Position numbers and translations under genes: made by a program
Notes under the pieces: model-generated
Seen by the model: only the letters and a program-made list of their open reading frames with translations
Told to the model about the DNA's origin: nothing
The model's database searches: none
NCBI GenBank assembly: GCA_030672555.1
Contig: DAOVGD010000187.1
Span: forward strand, 1 to 6,498
Reading direction: 5' to 3'
Source: Desulfobacterales bacterium
GTDB lineage: Bacteria; Desulfobacterota; Desulfobacteria; Desulfobacterales; C00003106
DNA: 6,498 bases
Part shown: piece by piece, positions 4,802-6,498 of the stretch
Numbering within the stretch: the stretch's first letter is position 1
Layout of the letters: each line of letters begins with the position of its first letter

Positions 4802-5974
4802 TTACTTTACAAACGTAAGCAATACCACTGAAATCAGTGTTAACGCAAGACCATAACCAAATGTAGCTTCCGGGCTTACTTTATCCCATAGCATTCCCGC
4901 GATATATCCACCCGGAAGGGCGACCAACCCTATTGCCGTATGAAATACTCCTAATGCAGTGCCCTTTAAATGTTGCGGCGCTAAATCGACCACAAAGGCC
5001 CGCTGCGTGCCATCAATCATGGCATAACATATTCCATAGATAATAAAAAATAATAAAACACTGGAAGGGGTAGAAGCAACTAATAAACCGAGAGCGGTGA
5101 TTCCAAAGATTACATAGCCTCCTATTAACACGGGTCTTCTCCCGATCTTATCTGATAAGATCCCCAGAGGTATTACACAGATCGAATACACAATGTAAAA
5201 TACGACATAGAGCAAGATGGCAGTATTATCGGCCAACCCTATGTTCTTCGCCCTTAACAAGAGAAAGGCATAGCCGAAATGCCCCAACGCAAATAGTGAA
5301 GAGACGACAATAAAGAGTTTTAAATTCGCGGGTAATCCTTTTAAGCTAAGCTTTATGGACACTGTTTCCGTTTCTTGTTTTGCCGGCTCATTTTTTTCCT
5401 TAACAAAGAAGATAATGAATACAGAAACTATTCCGGGAACCAGGGCAAACAAGAAGATATTTCTATACCCACACATTGGAAGAAGGAGGAAGGCAAGAAC
5501 TGCTCCCAATGTCGAACCAATGCCATCCGCAGCCCTATGAAACCCGAAGGCCCTACCCCGCACGCATTCATCACACGATTCAGCCACAAGTGCATCACGT
5601 GGGGCGGTTCTTAACCCTTTTCCGATTCTTTCTACTACCCTGAGAAAAAGCACAAAAGTCCAGGCATTAGCCAGAGCAAATAGCGGCTTGGTTATGGATG
5701 ACAGACTATAACCGAACAAAACAAAAGGTTTTCTTTTTCTAATCTTGTCCGACCAATAGCCTGATACAACTTTTAGTAACGAAGCGGTTGTTTCTGCGGC
5801 GCCTTCTACAATACCAACCGCACAGGCGCCGCTCCCCAGAACAGTAGTCATGAAGAGTGGAATTAACGGAAAAACCATCTGGCTGCTCAGATCAGTAAAC
5901 AAACTGACCAATCCCAGGATGAATATATTCCTGGTAATACCAGCAAAAATTTTATTCTGTTTATATGTTATCAT
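4802..5974 (-). CDS. Major facilitator superfamily transporter
   Basis: A 390-residue inner-membrane protein with about 12 hydrophobic segments in two halves, joined by a charged cytoplasmic loop at about residues 192-212. The MFS motif A appears in both halves at the loop between segments 2 and 3: 'GYWSDKIRKRK' (72-82) and 'GILSDKIGRR' (271-280). The N-half also has 'FTDLSSQMVFPLIPLF' (26-41), 'GIVEGAAETTASLLK' (54-68), 'RIGKGLRTAPRDAL' (116-129) and 'RGRAFGFHRAADGIG' (139-153). These are typical of an MFS subgroup common in anaerobic bacteria and archaea whose substrate is unknown. Drug, metabolite or sugar export are all possible. The start at 5974 has no strong ribosome site. The gene lies 31 bp before kdsB and 122 bp after yjbQ on the same strand, so a three-gene unit is possible. 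Confidence 0.9.
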   Translation of the reverse strand: MITYKQNKIFAGITRNIFILGLVSLFTDLSSQMVFPLIPLFMTTVLGSGACAVGIVEGAAETTASLLKVVSGYWSDKIRKRKPFVLFGYSLSSITKPLFALANAWTFVLFLRVVERIGKGLRTAPRDALVAESCDECVRGRAFGFHRAADGIGSTLGAVLAFLLLPMCGYRNIFLFALVPGIVSVFIIFFVKEKNEPAKQETETVSIKLSLKGLPANLKLFIVVSSLFALGHFGYAFLLLRAKNIGLADNTAILLYVVFYIVYSICVIPLGILSDKIGRRPVLIGGYVIFGITALGLLVASTPSSVLLFFIIYGICYAMIDGTQRAFVVDLAPQHLKGTALGVFHTAIGLVALPGGYIAGMLWDKVSPEATFGYGLALTLISVVLLTFVK

Positions 5975-6024
5975 TGCTTAGATCTTGATTGGCCGGTGAG
6001 AGTGCCCAAGGTGAGCTCATCAAA

Positions 6025-6043
6025 GACTTTTACGAGGTCATCA
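6025..6043 (+). repeat. Dispersed 20-nt repeat, copy 5
   Basis: Reads GACTTTTACGAGGTCATCA, which differs from copy 3 by one missing T and AGGTC in place of AAACC. It lies in the 122-bp gap between yjbQ and the MFS gene, where I see no gene. Confidence 0.5.
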
Positions 6044-6096
6044 ACGTTGCTCTGTTAAAGATTCATGTCCGCATTCAGGAAAAAAGGGACGGCAGT

Positions 6097-6486
6097 TTAA
6101 AAAAAACGTACCTGCACCTTGCGGGTTCGCGGGCCGTCGAATTCGCAGAAAAAAATAGCCTGCCAGGTGCCTAATTGTAAGCGCCCGTCTTCCACCGCGA
6201 TTATTTCAGAAGAGCCTACAAGAGTTGTCTTTATGTGGGCGGCAGAATTCCCTTCACGGTGGCGATACCCTCCCTCCCAGGGGATCAGCTTGTTTAATGT
6301 GGTTACGATGTCCTCCCGTACACTTGGATCTGCTCCCTCGTTGATCGTGATCCCTGCGGTTGTGTGAGGAACAAATATATAACAGAACCCGTTCCGGACA
6401 TTGTTGGCATGAATTAGGCGTTCCACATCATGCGTAATGTCGATCATCTCGGACCGTGCAGTTGTTTTAACGGTAATTGTGGTCAT
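6097..6486 (-). CDS. yjbQ: YjbQ family protein (UPF0047)
   Basis: A 129-residue protein, close to the usual 130-140 of this widespread conserved family. Hallmarks are 'VPHTTAGITINE' (39-50) with H41 and E50, 'DPSVREDI' (53-60), 'YRHREGNSAAHIK' (74-86) with H76 and H84, and the C-terminal 'LGTWQAIFFCEFDGPR' (105-120). The conserved histidines form a putative metal-binding pocket. The in vivo function of the family is unsettled; weak thiamin-phosphate synthase activity has been described for homologues, and this does not show that role here. The ATG at 6486-6484 is preceded by a strong ribosome site, GGGGAGGA (6491-6498), at the very edge of the window, so the start is well supported. Its promoter lies outside the window. 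The downstream MFS gene on the same strand may be co-transcribed. Confidence 0.93.
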   Translation of the reverse strand: MTTITVKTTARSEMIDITHDVERLIHANNVRNGFCYIFVPHTTAGITINEGADPSVREDIVTTLNKLIPWEGGYRHREGNSAAHIKTTLVGSSEIIAVEDGRLQLGTWQAIFFCEFDGPRTRKVQVRFF

Positions 6487-6498
6487 AACATCCTCCCC

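Noticed and set aside
5989..6174. 61-codon plus-strand frame between the MFS and yjbQ genes
   Set aside because: It overlaps the 3' end of the well-supported yjbQ on the opposite strand, carries a dispersed-repeat copy, and has no family features.

Overview
The window looks like chromosomal DNA from an anaerobic Gram-negative bacterium. A CMP-Kdo synthase gene (kdsB) implies an outer membrane with LPS-type sugar. The methionine synthase-like gene encodes only the catalytic core, a form best known from anaerobes that have corrinoid or Wood-Ljungdahl methyl chemistry. The short cysteine-rich zinc-ribbon gene and the degenerate intergenic repeats would suit Desulfobacterota or a similar lineage (Nitrospirota or anammox Planctomycetota are also possible). 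This is inference from content; no rRNA or other marker is present to settle taxonomy.

Layout. From the left: a core-MetE-like methionine synthase gene (2-1066, +, possibly cut at the window edge) runs convergently into a YbgC/4HBT-type acyl-CoA thioesterase gene (1019-1441, -), with a 48-bp 3' overlap. A gene-poor stretch (1442-1923) follows, with inverted-repeat sequence and a possible MITE-like element. It leads into a small eight-cysteine protein gene (1924-2208, +) with a plausible sigma70-type promoter. Next comes a broken antisense coding remnant (about 2226-2462, -), then a good extended -10 promoter driving a cupin gene (2607-3008, +). A back-to-back array of 12 degenerate heptamers (3024-3108) separates the cupin from the endonuclease IV gene nfo (3179-4039, +).

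The right half is mostly minus strand: yjbQ (6486-6097), an MFS transporter (5974-4802) and kdsB (4770-4033). All three point the same way; the MFS and kdsB genes are 31 bp apart and probably co-transcribed. kdsB converges on nfo with a 7-bp overlap.

The genes are mostly housekeeping or metabolic singletons (methionine synthesis, thioester hydrolysis, base-excision repair, LPS precursor activation, efflux or uptake) and do not form one pathway. I see no defence system, integrase, CRISPR array or RNA gene. The most unusual content is between the genes: the symmetric heptamer array, a 20-nt dispersed repeat with five degenerate copies all in or next to gaps, and a decaying gene with at least one homopolymer frameshift.
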